Positions 44,810-55,984 are shown, numbered from the stretch's first letter. The stretch: DNA of 64,000 nt from Onchidella celtica (GCA_963931925.1 OZ007569.1:69189920-69253919); one strand, 5' to 3'. Translations and numbers: made by a program. The notes: generated by a model not told the origin, from the sequence alone.

Positions 44810-44985
44810 AGTCTAGTATTAGGGGTAAGCCAGACGTTGGCCCCAAATTGGTGGCTCCCACTAAAGCATCACTCACAGCCATAGATTTAAATCTATGCTC
44901 ACAGCCCACATCGCGGCTTGTGATGCATAATAATTAGGTGACAAGCCACCAATCTGGGGCCTATGCCAGCCTTGGCCTGAAGCGT
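44810..44985. repeat. Fold-back (long inverted repeat) element, copy B
   Basis: The left arm (about 44820-44865) is an imperfect reverse complement of the right arm (about 44925-44980). The right arm reads GTGATGCATAATAATTAGGTGAC, then AAGCCACCAATCTGGGGCC, then CCAGCCTTGGCCTGA, which matches the right arm of copy A at 9340-9415. A perfect 16-bp palindrome (atagatttaaatctat) lies between the arms near 44880-44895. Non-coding, MITE-like. Confidence 0.5.
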
Positions 44986-44997
44986 GTACAGTTGTGG

Positions 44998-45040
44998 GGG
45001 CTCCTTGAGGCGCCTTGCATGCGCACCGTTCAGTGGGAAC
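44998..45040 (+). repeat. Short repeat, copy 2
   Basis: This is the second copy of the GC-rich repeat seen at 43650-43694 (ccttgaggcgccttgcatgc, then gcaccgttcagt). It lies directly after the fold-back element. Confidence 0.6.
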
Positions 45041-45809
45041 AAAGTTACTAGACAGATAAGATGAATCAGCTCAGGGTTTTCGCATGCATGAGTTCCGCAG
45101 CGCCACCCACCGGCATGAGCGTAAACAACGGTATTTTTAAAAAGCCGAATAGAGGAAATGATGACTTTTGTCCACTGTTCAGCCCTCACAATGGACCTTG
45201 CTGGAAGTCTCATACTTTGTAAATGTTAAGTAATTCGTTTTAGGAAACCTCTGGCTATTTTTTTTCTTTTTAATGTGGTAACACCGTCACAATTTACCAT
45301 CACATCGAAGATAGTTTTTCCGTTTGTGACGTAACTTGCACGCCCTATCTTCCAGCGACAGATGCAAAATAAGAAAGTAAACAATAGTGGGAAATCGGAA
45401 GGTTTTTGAAAACGTTTAAAAACTTTCCTTTAACAACAACGGACTAACCTTAGATTTTCCTTTTTTTTCTTTTTGCTTCTCCAAATTCACGAAAAATACG
45501 CCACGGTCGATAAACACATCAACTGTTGCATCAGAGATGCATGGCAGTTCTAACAGTAGTATTCGGTTTTCAAGAGTTTCAAAGATGATTCGTCACGGGA
45601 GAGGGCGGGGAAGCTGCAGTTAATAGATCTGGGCCTATACTATCACCTAAAAAATCATCTGTCTTTATTGTGCTTTGCTTTATAAAAAACTCATTATCAA
45701 TTAGATATGCACATTTTAAAAAAATAGTTTGGCTGTGAAATTGCCCCTGGAAACGAAATCTATCGGTGCTGTGTCTATGCCAATTCCTTGTAGGCTACGC
45801 AGCGTTGGC

Positions 45810-46457
45810 TGTCACGAGGTGGGTGCACTGGGGATGTCAACTGCTCACACGCTCACCTCTCAAGAATAAAAAAAAGAAAACAAAACAACAAAACACAAGA
45901 GATTGTTTTGGACAAGCCTGCAGGGCCATATAATAAAAATTACAATTACGTATTATGAATAAAATATAGTTACAATACTATTATGCATAAAATATAATGA
46001 CGGGGTATAGAAGGCAATGAATAAACCCTCCATCGTTACTGATATACTTGTACGATGGACAGACTTATGCCCATGCTATATAAGCAGTGATTATTAATAC
46101 AATCCAAAACTACTAAATGCTAAAGTCCAGTACAAAATGCAAAATTCTCTACATCAACTCACAATAATAATAACAGCATGTAGATGACGTCTCGTCCTCC
46201 CAGACGGTGCTCATTGCTCAACGGTTCGCTTCTGATACAATGAGCGTACACTATCGCTCACAAAAAGGTGGACGGCAGGCAACGGCGCGAGTGGAACTTT
46301 CTTCTTCTAATGACATGGGCTGCAAGCTCTACTTCAGTGCCCGTCGTCAGTACGCTCTCTGTCTTCTGCTCTGGCCTCTCTCACACCGGGCATGCCAAGC
46401 CTCTCCGTGAGTAGATACTATTTCACCTGAGACTGGGATCCGCGTGCCAGCTGGTGG
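45810..46457 (+). mobile_element. LTR family B, 3'-truncated copy
   Basis: It starts TGTCACGAGG like 35171 and follows that element for about 650 bases: aaaacacaagagattgtttt, acaagcctgcagggccat, cgtcgtcagtacg, and cgtgccagct near 46450. The last 170 bases, including CGTGACA, are missing. It lies between the two GIMAP genes. Confidence 0.6.
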
Positions 46458-47940
46458 TTTTTATATGTGTGGGAGCATGGGAAAACCCGGCATAAGTCGG
46501 CAACATGACATTTTGAGTTCTGTACATATAATAAAAGACAAGATATTTCTGATAAATTGAAGTCAGTGACCCCCCTAAAACAAGATTTTGAGAAAACAGC
46601 ATTTAATATTGGAGTGATTGCTGTTAGGAGACCGTAGTCTAATAACTAAGCTGTTATAGAGATCATAGTGAGTAGATCGGGTCTTATTCGCAGATGGGGG
46701 TTTCTTGGTTTTGTGGTGTCTACTATGGAAAAGTTCCTCCAGCTTACTGTGAGATGCCGTGGCGTAATGCCTACCGTCTGCGGTTATCAGTCGGAGACTA
46801 TGGGTTCAATCTGTCATGGGTTCAATCCCACGCCGGAGCTTTTTTTTTTAAAAACCTACTGCCTCTTGTTATTAGGAATCATTTTGTTTAACTAAAGATT
46901 TTGCAAAATTGATGTCGTAGGTAAACTGATCATTATTAGTGTGCTCCAGATTACTTCTTTTATTTATTCCTGTTCATTTTATTCATTCCTTTTCATTGAA
47001 CGGAGCAGTTACTAATTAGAAATGTGTAAATCAAATTTTAAACATGTAATAAATGATTTCTTTTATTCAGCGTGAACTGAAAATTTCGTCTCGCTCTGTC
47101 GTGACTTAGATCTATTCTGTATTTATTGAAACTATATTTTGGGGATCTTCTGCTTCAGCTATTCGTCATGTTTTTTGTTACATGTATTACCTTTCTGTTT
47201 GCATGGAAGTTTAATTCATTTTTATCTGCTGTCTTTCTCTGTGACTTCACACCCGACAAAAAAAAGCCTAGTCACAATTTTATACCATGGAGCAAAACAA
47301 TGATGGAGGGGTGTAGGAGGGGGCTGGGAAAGCAGCAAAAAAATTAACAATTAAAAAAAGACGTCAGCTCTTGCAGAGATTCGAAACTCCCTTACCAGCT
47401 TGGCGGGACAGTTTACTTAGCATGCCACCTGAGAACCTGAGTAAAAGCCTTACCAAGAAGGGCCTCTCTAAGTCCGAGGACACGATAACCGATAAGTATC
47501 ACTAAGAAAAAGACCAGCTGGTGCATAATTACCTTTAGGAAACATCATGCGTTACTCCGAATTGAGCCATCTTACCAAGCCTAATTATTCGGCAGAACAA
47601 GCCAGAATTGTGATCTATAGAAGCTCTTCCCAAATAAAGTCACAAAACTAAAAATCCGTCTGCAAATAAGATTCCGATCATATTCACAGTCGTCTGCGAA
47701 TAAGCGTGGCCTTTATTAAAATAAGTGTTATTAAATTCTTCTTCAAACCTTCGCCCAGTTCGTACACACTCATTCATTTAGATACCTTTACACCTACGTA
47801 TAGAAGTTCAATCTTCCACACACTCGTAACTTATCACATGCAAACCCCTCTTCCAAAATCTGCTCTCTCATCTACACAATCATCATTCATACAAATAACC
47901 ATACAATCAATTCACTCATTATTCATTTAACACATCCATT
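46458..47940. other. Intergenic stretch upstream of GIMAP gene 2
   Basis: No gene is recognised. A tRNA-like block lies at 46751-46850. A second, weaker one is on the minus strand at about 47365-47445 (A-box-like GGTGGCATGCTAAG, B-box-like GTTTCGAATCTC). The segment 46925-47130 is a diverged copy of 44145-44340. Confidence 0.45.
46751..46850 (+). repeat. tRNA-like SINE head remnant
   Basis: The sequence has an A-box-like tggcgtaatgcc, then a B-box ggttcaatccc followed by cacgcc and a T-run, as in tRNA genes and tRNA-derived SINEs. The B-box region is duplicated (tgggttcaat at 46801 and again at 46817), and a full cloverleaf cannot be drawn. I therefore call it a SINE remnant and not a functional tRNA gene. 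Confidence 0.35.
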
Positions 47941-48034
47941 TACTTATTCAGCACACAATAAATTCACTCACTCACTCAGTCACTCTCTCACTCACTCACT
48001 CACTCACTCACCCACTCACTCACTCACTCACCAG
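47941..48034 (+). promoter_or_regulatory. (TCAC)n tract and splice acceptor before GIMAP gene 2
   Basis: A nearly perfect CACT repeat ends ...cactcaccag|at at 48034/48035, 13 nt before the ATG. The last bases before the coding exon (ctcaccagat) are the same as in gene 1. This supports a conserved 3' splice site whose polypyrimidine tract is built from a microsatellite. Confidence 0.5.
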
Positions 48035-48047
48035 ATCTGAAACAAAA

Positions 48048-49259
48048 ATGACCTCTACTGGAAAAGAGAGAGACATCCTCTTGGTTGGTAAAACCGGAAA
48101 CGGAAAAAGTGCAACAGGAAATTCTATTTTAATGAAGAAAGCATTTAAAGTCTCGGCAAGTTCAGCATCAGTCACCAAGAATGCCGACTGTGAGCAGGCA
48201 CAGTTTGAAAAAATGATCATTAAAGTCGTGGAAACGCCTGGTGTGGGGGATACCGAATGTACAACCACTGAAGGTATTAAGTTGCTGGTTGATGCTATGA
48301 CTGAAGCTATCGCATTCAGTCCCAAGGGATTCCACGCCATCCTGATTGTCAAACCATATAATGTACGATTTACCCAAGAAGAGATTGATGTCATTAACAT
48401 TCTGAAGAACATTTTTGGTGAGGGATTCATTATGAACCATGCCATTTTATGTTTGACCCGAGGTGACGACTTTGTGGATGAGGAAGAAGGAAAAACACCT
48501 GTTAAATGGTGTGAAGAACAAGCAGGGGATTTTCTTAAGCTTCATGAAGAATGTGGAAAGAGGGTAATTATGTTCAACAACAGGACAGAAGATGAAACCA
48601 TTAAGACAGAGCAACTTCGTTGTTTGCTTGACATGATAGACAAACTTACTACTAACGGAATGCGCTACACCAACGAACATTTCCAGAAAGCCCAGGAGGC
48701 TCGAAAAGCAATCTTAGAGGATCCAGCTAAGGCTTTCCTCAGTGAAGACACCATGAGAGAGTTTGGGCTCATCAATCAGCAACTTTCAGAGACCGACAGG
48801 TATCAGCCTGAGGAGAAAGTGAAGCATCTGAGAGAACTGCAAGTCAAAGTGGACAAACTGGAAAAGGATATACGTGAGGGATACAAAGGTAGCAACGCCT
48901 TGTCTGTGGGCCTGAAATATATACACGAAGTGAAGTATCCAATATTGGAAAACCTGGAAGTCACAGAAACGCTGATTGAGAAAACGAAAGAAATTGAAGA
49001 ACTTGAGATGAGAAGACAAAGAGAAGAAACGACTAGCAGAGAACATAGTAAGGAAGAACTTGAAGAACTTTTGAAAGCTAAAAAGAAAGAAAGTGATGAG
49101 TTGAAAAAACATTTGCTTGAAGAAACAGAGAGAGCTGACAAGGCTTACCAGTTGTTAAGAGGAAATTTCCACATAGACATAGCACGTGCAGTGTGGGATT
49201 TGATTAAATCACTATTGTGGAAATTGTGTCGCTTTCTGCCTCTTAAACGTAATGAATAA
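48048..49259 (+). CDS. GIMAP-like (AIG1-type) GTPase 2
   Basis: This 403-residue paralogue of GIMAP gene 1 lies on the same strand 5.9 kb downstream, clearly a tandem duplicate. It has the P-loop GKTGNGKS (14-21), switch I Thr43, G3 ETPG (62-65), the conserved box AILIVKPYNVRFTQEE (97-112), G4 TRGD and G5-like MFNNR. The G3 Asp is replaced by Glu62, unlike Asp62 in gene 1. More than half the G-domain residues are identical between the two. The charged coiled-coil tail (about 255-365) is followed by an amphipathic end with IARAVWDLIKSLLWKLCRFL and a basic tip, a possible membrane anchor. The ATG is the first in frame and matches the start of gene 1. It is intact. Confidence 0.93.
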   Translation: MTSTGKERDILLVGKTGNGKSATGNSILMKKAFKVSASSASVTKNADCEQAQFEKMIIKVVETPGVGDTECTTTEGIKLLVDAMTEAIAFSPKGFHAILIVKPYNVRFTQEEIDVINILKNIFGEGFIMNHAILCLTRGDDFVDEEEGKTPVKWCEEQAGDFLKLHEECGKRVIMFNNRTEDETIKTEQLRCLLDMIDKLTTNGMRYTNEHFQKAQEARKAILEDPAKAFLSEDTMREFGLINQQLSETDRYQPEEKVKHLRELQVKVDKLEKDIREGYKGSNALSVGLKYIHEVKYPILENLEVTETLIEKTKEIEELEMRRQREETTSREHSKEELEELLKAKKKESDELKKHLLEETERADKAYQLLRGNFHIDIARAVWDLIKSLLWKLCRFLPLKRNE

Positions 49260-49904
49260 CATAGCGCAATCCGTCAAACGGGGGAGGGGTGATTTTTTGT
49301 GTGTATGGCTACGTGTATTAGAGTGCGTGAGGGGTTACTGTTTAAAAAAAAATGTATACTCGTTCAAATAGATGCTATATGAAACATTTAAAGAGAGAAT
49401 GCTTTGTCTCAGTGGTAACCAATACGGGGAAAATACATTACTAGATCCATATAAATGAACATTGAAAATCAACATAAAGGTATCAAACGGAAAGAGCCAC
49501 TATACATGTATTGCTGGATCTAGACCTCCTAACTGCATGTGGTACTAACAGGATATGGCGAGATATTTATAAACAACCGGGGAAGTTACTGCTACATTTT
49601 AGAAACTCAACAGATAAACGCACACGTGCACACACAAAAATGCCCCAACCATGTGAAAAAAAAAAGGCATGAACATCCATCTGTATTACCACCCACTCCC
49701 ACCTATTTAGTGCTGAAAACGAGGGCAAAAATGCTACTCCCGTGTATAATGCGACCATTGACTTTGTAAGACCTGGGCAGGGGTATGCAAAACATTTTTG
49801 ACAGAGTTGAAGAAAACCTGAAGATACTTTTCACATTAATTCTTAAGCAGTCTGATCAACCCAATCTGGCATTTCGATGCCTTGCCATGCCATACCTTTG
49901 TGCT
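49260..49904. other. 3' flank of GIMAP gene 2
   Basis: No gene is recognised. A candidate poly(A) signal AATAAA lies at 49959-49964, just inside the duplicated unit that follows. Confidence 0.5.
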
Positions 49905-52290
49905 CTTGATAAAGAAGTGAATGGCAGCTTACTCAATGGATAAACTGTTTCGGTTTTGAATAAATGATGAATGTTTACTTGAATATCAATAACCAGATTT
50001 GGCACAATTTCTCCATAATTTCTCTCTTAATAGTGTCATCTAGCATTTTCCTTTAAAGTTGAAACGTAACTTTTATAAATTGAGGAAGAAATAAACATGT
50101 GCTGTATTGTTTGAATTTTACGTTTACATTACTTTATGACAACCCCCCAGCTTCAGCTTTTGAGAATGAAACTCATACATGAAAAAAGCAAAACAGTTTC
50201 TCTGATAAGGAACAATATTTGATGTTTAACTACAAATCGTTTTCCGCTTCACAGATCTTTTAACATAACCTGTTGATATATCAATACATTGGTGCTTTTC
50301 CATGTTATGAAAATATATACTTTCATGTACGTTCATTGTATGAAATGGGTTCAACCTGATGGAATAACAGCGATTACTTTGAAAATATGACTTTTTTGTG
50401 TATCTACGATCATAATTTATACCCAGTGTACATTATCGTCGTATGTATAGGAATAGTTGCGTAAATGATACACTTTCAAATTATAATGGCCCATGCCACT
50501 TTTGCAGAACAAGTTCGGTTCTCAGAAAACATCCATCCGGTCCTTAACAGATGTCGTAATTTATACTCATCACAGTCAGCAATCAGAATTGCTTGGCATG
50601 TGAATGTACATAAAAGATTTTTCTCATTTCTCAAAACTCCTCATATTCACTTATCGTTTCGTCTTATACCGTAATGCAATTTTCTTTTTTAAAGTGATAT
50701 ACCCCTAGTTCATGATAAATTTAGATGATTTTCAGAGAATTTTCATGTAGTCTTTGTTCATTGTTCTGTAATCTTTTAAACATAATTATAGGCAATGCCC
50801 TTACGCACCATGCAGCAGTTTTACTTTTCGTTACTATAAGAAAATTATTGAGCCAATCCGTACATTACCTTTAGGCCATGAGACTGATGTTTTTTTTTTT
50901 CTAAAGGAGTAACTACTTTTGATCGTACAGTTCATTGGGTTTTCAAAACTCATGCAATGTCCACGTTTTTCTTATTCATTACTCAATGTACATCGCATTG
51001 AACACAATTTCTGTTCTGTATAAATACATTTTTTTAAATTATCATTTTGATTGTTGCTGTTATTGTTATTGGTTATTGCTATACTTGGTGTAATTACTCT
51101 CGCAATGTATCAGACTTGTTCTGGGCAAATTTTAAAAAAAAAGTTATTCTTTCCCTACTATTTAGTATAAAAAATAAGTCTGCAAAATAAATTTTAAAAA
51201 ATTGCCCTACGTCGATATAACTTTGGGTCCAGCGGAATAAGATTGTGATCAAAATCAGTGAGGTACAAAATTCATTCATTTAATTAGGTGAGAGTGGTAA
51301 TTTTTAAAATAAAATCATGGACTTTCTTTACGGCCAAATAGATTTCAATGGAAATACAATTGATTATTGTGATGAATAGACTTGAAGCATGATGATTAGA
51401 TTTAACATTATTTCTTTATCGAAATTGTGTCACAGTCTAGCATTTTGCTTTAATGTTGAAACGTAACTCTTATGAATTAAGGACAAAAGAAATAATATGG
51501 TGCTTATTTTGTTATTGTACTTGCATGTTTTCTAACTGTTTGAATTTTTCGATTACATTAATTCATAACCAGCTTCCAGCTTTACAAAACTGCTCACATG
51601 TTGTATCGACCTATCTTATTTTTAAAGGTAGTTTATAGAGCATTTTAATGTTCTCTTTTTCATTGTTTTGTAATTTTTTAAACATGATAGCCAGTGCCGC
51701 TACACATCATGCAGCAGTTTTTCGTTACTATGTAGAAATTATTGAGTCAATCCGTGCAGCGCCTGTGGCCATGAGACTGATGTATTTTTTTTTTCTAGAG
51801 TAGAAACTTTTGATCGTACAGTTCATTGGGTTTTCAAAACACATACAATGTACTAGTTTTTCTTATTCATTACTCAATGTACATCGCATTGAACACAATT
51901 TCTGTTCTGTATAAATATTATATTTATTTGTTTTTATTATTTTGATTGTTGCTGTTATTATTATAATAAAATTTGTTATTGCTACAATTGTTGTACGGTA
52001 ATTACTTTCGCAATGTATTAGACCTGTTGTAGGCAAATCTTTTTCAAAAGTTGTTCTTTTCCTTCTACTTCGTGCAAAATAAATTAAAAGAAATTGCCCT
52101 ACGTCGATATAACTTTGGGTCCAGCGGAATAAGATTGTGATTAAAATCAGTGATGTCCAAAATTAATTCATTTAGTCAGATGAGAGTGGTAATAGTAACG
52201 GAAAACTTATTATTTTTTTTTTTGAATAAAATCAAGGACTCTCTTTACGGCCAAATAGATTTCAATGAAAATAAAAAAGATGCCTGGTAT
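49905..52290. repeat. Diverged tandem duplication, units 1 and 2
   Basis: Unit 1 (about 49905-51345) and unit 2 (about 51355-52290) share, in order: a TCTAGCATTTTSCTTTAA block (50038 and 51436), CCAGCTTCAGCTTT/CCAGCTTCCAGCTTT, ATGCAGCAGTTTT, CATGAGACTGATGT, TTGATCGTACAGTTCATTGG, TACATCGCATTGAACAC, and TGCCCTACGTCGATATAACTTT. Divergence is moderate with many indels. No open frame is shared, so the duplication is non-coding. A third partial unit is at 53040-53345. Confidence 0.75.
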
Positions 52291-53039
52291 GTGATGTTTA
52301 AGAAAGCTGAGGGACTTTGCTCTAATCTGTATTTTTCAAATTATTTGGTATTGTGAAATAAAATTAAAGTCTGTGGAATCGTAGAATGTTCTTTTATATT
52401 TCCATTATTTGTCCACATTTGCATTTGATTTTTTTTTCATTGCTAGCAACTGTATTTCTGACAACAATTTAGGTTTAGTACTATATGAAGTTAGTAGCGT
52501 GGTGGGTGTGTGATTACTAAATTTTAATTTAGAACTTGTGTGTTAAACTTATCGTTGTATTGGAGTAAGTGAAAAATATGCAGATTTTTAGGTGGAGAGA
52601 ACAGTAAGCAAGTTCTACAGGCGGGCTCATCAATTAGTGATCTACAAGCAAACTGATGAATATGAGATAGACGGACGGACTGATCAAAAATCAGGATCTT
52701 CAAGTGAACGGAAGAACAAACAGACAAAATGCGGGATTTGCTGAAATTATCTTGCTACAGTTTTCCTCCTTTGCTATTTAGGGTCTATTCACAAACTGCA
52801 ATATTTGACAAGAGAAAGGAAAATGTCTTCGGTTAAAAGAGAATAATTTATTGTTTTTCAATACAGCCTCTTAAAGCTCCGTTTTGAAATCATGCCCTCC
52901 TTGAAGTCCAGTCTTTTACTATGACACTATGCGTATGTCGTATCGAAATGAACCCCCCCCCCCCCCCAAAGAGTAAAGAATGGGCATCTTGATTCGATAC
53001 CTGGCATACGATAACTTGATGTTCCTGAAAAAGATATGT
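52291..53039. other. Gene-free stretch
   Basis: No gene is recognised. A C15 run lies at 52953-52967. Confidence 0.5.
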
Positions 53040-53345
53040 GCAACGGCCTACACGCTGGGTAAACCGTTTTGGTTAACTATAAATACTGTGATGAATACAG
53101 ACTTGAATAATGATGATTAGATTTGACATTGTTTCTTTATCGACATTGTGTCACCGTCTAGCATTTCGCTTTAATGTTGAAACGTAATTCTTATGCATTA
53201 AGGACAAAAGGAATATGTTGCTAATTTTGTTATTGTACTTGTATGTTTTCCAACTGTTTGAATTTTTCCCTTACAATAATTTATAACCAGCTTCCAGCTT
53301 TACAAAACTGTTCTTCTTTTGTATCGACCTATATATTTTTTAAAG
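53040..53345. repeat. Third, partial unit of the tandem duplication
   Basis: It matches unit 2 from ATGATGATTAGATTTRACATT through TCTAGCATTTCGCTTTAATG to CCAGCTTCCAGCTTTACA, closer to unit 2 than to unit 1. It stops before the RTE fragment at 53645. Confidence 0.65.
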
Positions 53346-53644
53346 GATTTCTTTCATCTAAATAACCTTGTCAGCTATTCCTCATTAGATACAAGCTGAA
53401 AAGCCGACCTCCACGCCGACCCCCCCCCCCCCCCCCCCCACAAACCACTGCCCAAGAAAACCATATTTATGATTAAGACCAGTAGCTTTACTGCGAATAA
53501 ACACTTAGTATCCATTGAATACATGCAATTCCATTTTTATTCAGAAAAGTCCCTCCGGTTTCCAACTCATGCCATCCTTCTCAACACATGGGTAAATAAG
53601 AGGGCGAATAAGAAAAAAAAATCCGGGGGGGGGGGGATTTGGTT

Positions 53645-55984
53645 CGCCAGTATCGGCACAGTCGGTTTTCCTGTCCGCAAGCACCAGGACTGGTTCAATG
53701 ATAATGATAATGAAATCAAAGTGCTCATCAAAGAAAAAAATAGTCTCATCCAAGCTCACTGCAGTGGCCCCTCTTCCACAGCAAAAGCTGATGCACTGCG
53801 TGCATGTAAGGGTGTACTCCAGAAGAAGCTGAGGAAAATGAAAAATGACTGGCTTGAAGAGCGAGTAAGAGAAACTCAGAAATATGCCGACACAAACAAC
53901 ACTAGAAAGTTCTTTGAGAGCCTCCGAGCTGTGTTGGAACCATCCCGCTCTGGCACTACGCCACTTCTTGCGTCAGATGGTTCAACACGCATTGTTGAAT
54001 TGAATGCCATAATTCAGCGTTGGGCAGAACATTTCGGAGGTGTGCTAAATCGGCCATCAAATATAAATACTGAGTCCATTGACCGCCTCCCTCAGACTCC
54101 TATTAATGCAGCTCTTGCCAAGCCATTCACAGCTAATGAGACCCGAACTGCCACAAATCAGATGTCCTTTAACAAATCACCAGGCGTGGATTCAATTCCT
54201 GCTGAGGTGTATGCCTTCGGTGGAGAAAAGCTTATTGAAAGTTTGACCGAGTTGTTCAATCATATGTTGAAAGCAGGGAAGCTGCCACAGGACTTCAAAG
54301 ATGCTTCAATCATCCATCTGTACAAAAATAAAGGGGACAGCCAAGTCTGTGACAACCATCGGGGAATCTCTCTACTTTCAATTGCTGGCAAAATATTGGC
54401 AAGAATGCTTCTGAATCGCCTTCTTGATCACCTCTCGTAAAGAGAGGGGAACGGCGGATATGATTTTTGCTGCCAGACAGATTCAGGAAAAATGCATGGA
54501 ACAAAATAAAGCGCTGTATATCACATTTGTTGACCTCACAAAAGCATTTGACACAGTGTCGTGAAGGCCTCTGGAAAATCTTGGCGAAGTTTGGCTGTCC
54601 ACCCGAATTCATCACAATAGTGCGCCAGTTTCATGATGGCATGCAAGCTGCAGTCAAAAGCAACGGCTGTGTTTCAGAGCCCTTTGCTGTCACAAATGGG
54701 GTAAAACAGGGTTGTGTCTTAGCCCCAACTCTGTTCAGCATCATGTTCTCTGCAATGCTACAAGAAGCCTTTAGCTCTCCTCCTCAAGGGGTAAGCATCA
54801 AGTACCGAACTGATGGCAGTCTATTCAACCTCAGGAGACTTCAGGCAAAAACCAAAACCAAAAGTACTCAAGTCTGTGACCTACTATTTGCTGATGATTG
54901 TGCACTTCTGGCACACGATGAGGATAGCATGCAAAACTGTGTTGATAAGTTCTCTAGTGCCTGTGACAACTTTGGCCTCACAATAAGCACAAAGAAGACG
55001 GAAGTGCTCCATCAGCCTACTCCAGACGACAAGTATCCTGTGACCCCAAATATCAAAGTCCATGACAGTCTTCTGAAGGTGTCGGAGAACTTCACCTATC
55101 TTGGCAGTACACTGTCTTCCGCGGCTGGTGTTGATACTGAAATTCTCTCAAGAATCAGCAACGCCAGCTCTGCATTTGGCAGGCTTCGAAAGAGAGTATG
55201 GGATGTTGCCGGCATTCGCACAGACACTAAGCTGAAAGTGTACAATGCTGTGGTCCTTCCCACCCTACTCTATGGGGCTGAAACCTGGACAGTGTACCAA
55301 TCGCATGCCAGAAAGCTAAATCACTTTCATCTGGCCTGCCTTAGAAAGATCCTAAGGATCAAATGGCAGGATAAAATTCCAGACACTGAGGTCCTCAATC
55401 GTGCCAAGGAATTGAGCATCTTCTGCCACCTGAAAAAAATTCAGCTACGTTGGGCAGGACATGTTGTCAGAATGCCCGACTCCAGACTCCCTAAGCAAAT
55501 CTTCTTCTCTGAGCTCTCCAATGGAACGAGGAATGTTGGGGCCCCAAAGAGACGTTACAAAGACACTCTCAAGCAATCACTGAAGGCCTTTGCCATTGAT
55601 GTGAGTGAGTGGGAAAAGCTCTCGCTTGATCGTGCAAATTGGAGGGCGGCCCTTACCAGAGGCAGCAAAGCATGGGAAGCTGACAGAGTCCAGCAGGCTA
55701 TCAAAAAAAGAGAACGGCGCAAGAAAAGGCCCAGTGGTACTGAACCAACGGAGCACTCTTGTCATTTTTGCGGAAGGGTCTGCAGGGCAAAAATAGGACT
55801 TATCAGTCACATGAGAAGCCATAAGTCATGAAAGAACAGTCTTTCCATTCTGTCCTCTGTGTCCTTTAGTTCTTTTTATTGTCCATGTGTTGAAATTCTC
55901 AACAATTTCTGTTCTTTATTCCTCTGGTGTTGTTAAGGTCATCATCATACCTGATGGACGAACTATTATTATTATTATTATTAT
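53645..55984 (+). pseudogene. 5'-truncated RTE-like element with C2H2-type tail, broken
   Basis: The copy begins inside the endonuclease-RT linker (RKHQDWFNDND near 53680), so the endonuclease is lost, and a G12 run (53625-53636) marks the truncation. The reverse transcriptase shows SFNKSPGVDSIPAEV, IIHLYKNKGD and ILARMLLNRLLDHLS, then a deletion at about 54438 that shifts frame over KERGTADMIF and FVDLTKAFDTV. A second small deletion near 54562 restores the frame at EGLWKILAKFGCP. The rest is open to 55831: GVKQGCVLAPTLFS, LLFADDCALL, RKILRIKWQDKIP, RWAGHVVRM and the zinc-finger tail CHFCGRVC...H...H. The 3' UTR ends in (ATT)n at 55963-55984. It belongs to the same broad group as the dead element at 10.3-19.4 kb. 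Confidence 0.85.

Larger units (their letters stand above)
42191..45809. other. Intergenic stretch between the GIMAP genes, left part
   Basis: No gene is recognised. Contents: a candidate poly(A) signal AATAAA near 43073; C-runs at 42571-42582 and 42737-42746; a short dispersed repeat (see 43650 and 44990); one arm of a 200-base duplication (44145-44340, partner 46925-47130); and the fold-back element at 44810-44985. Confidence 0.5.

Noticed and set aside
46751-46850. Functional tRNA gene
   Set aside because: The B-box region is duplicated and no full cloverleaf with paired acceptor and anticodon stems can be drawn.
47941-48034. CRISPR-like regular repeat
   Set aside because: It is a simple 4-base microsatellite without spacers, in an animal-type genome.
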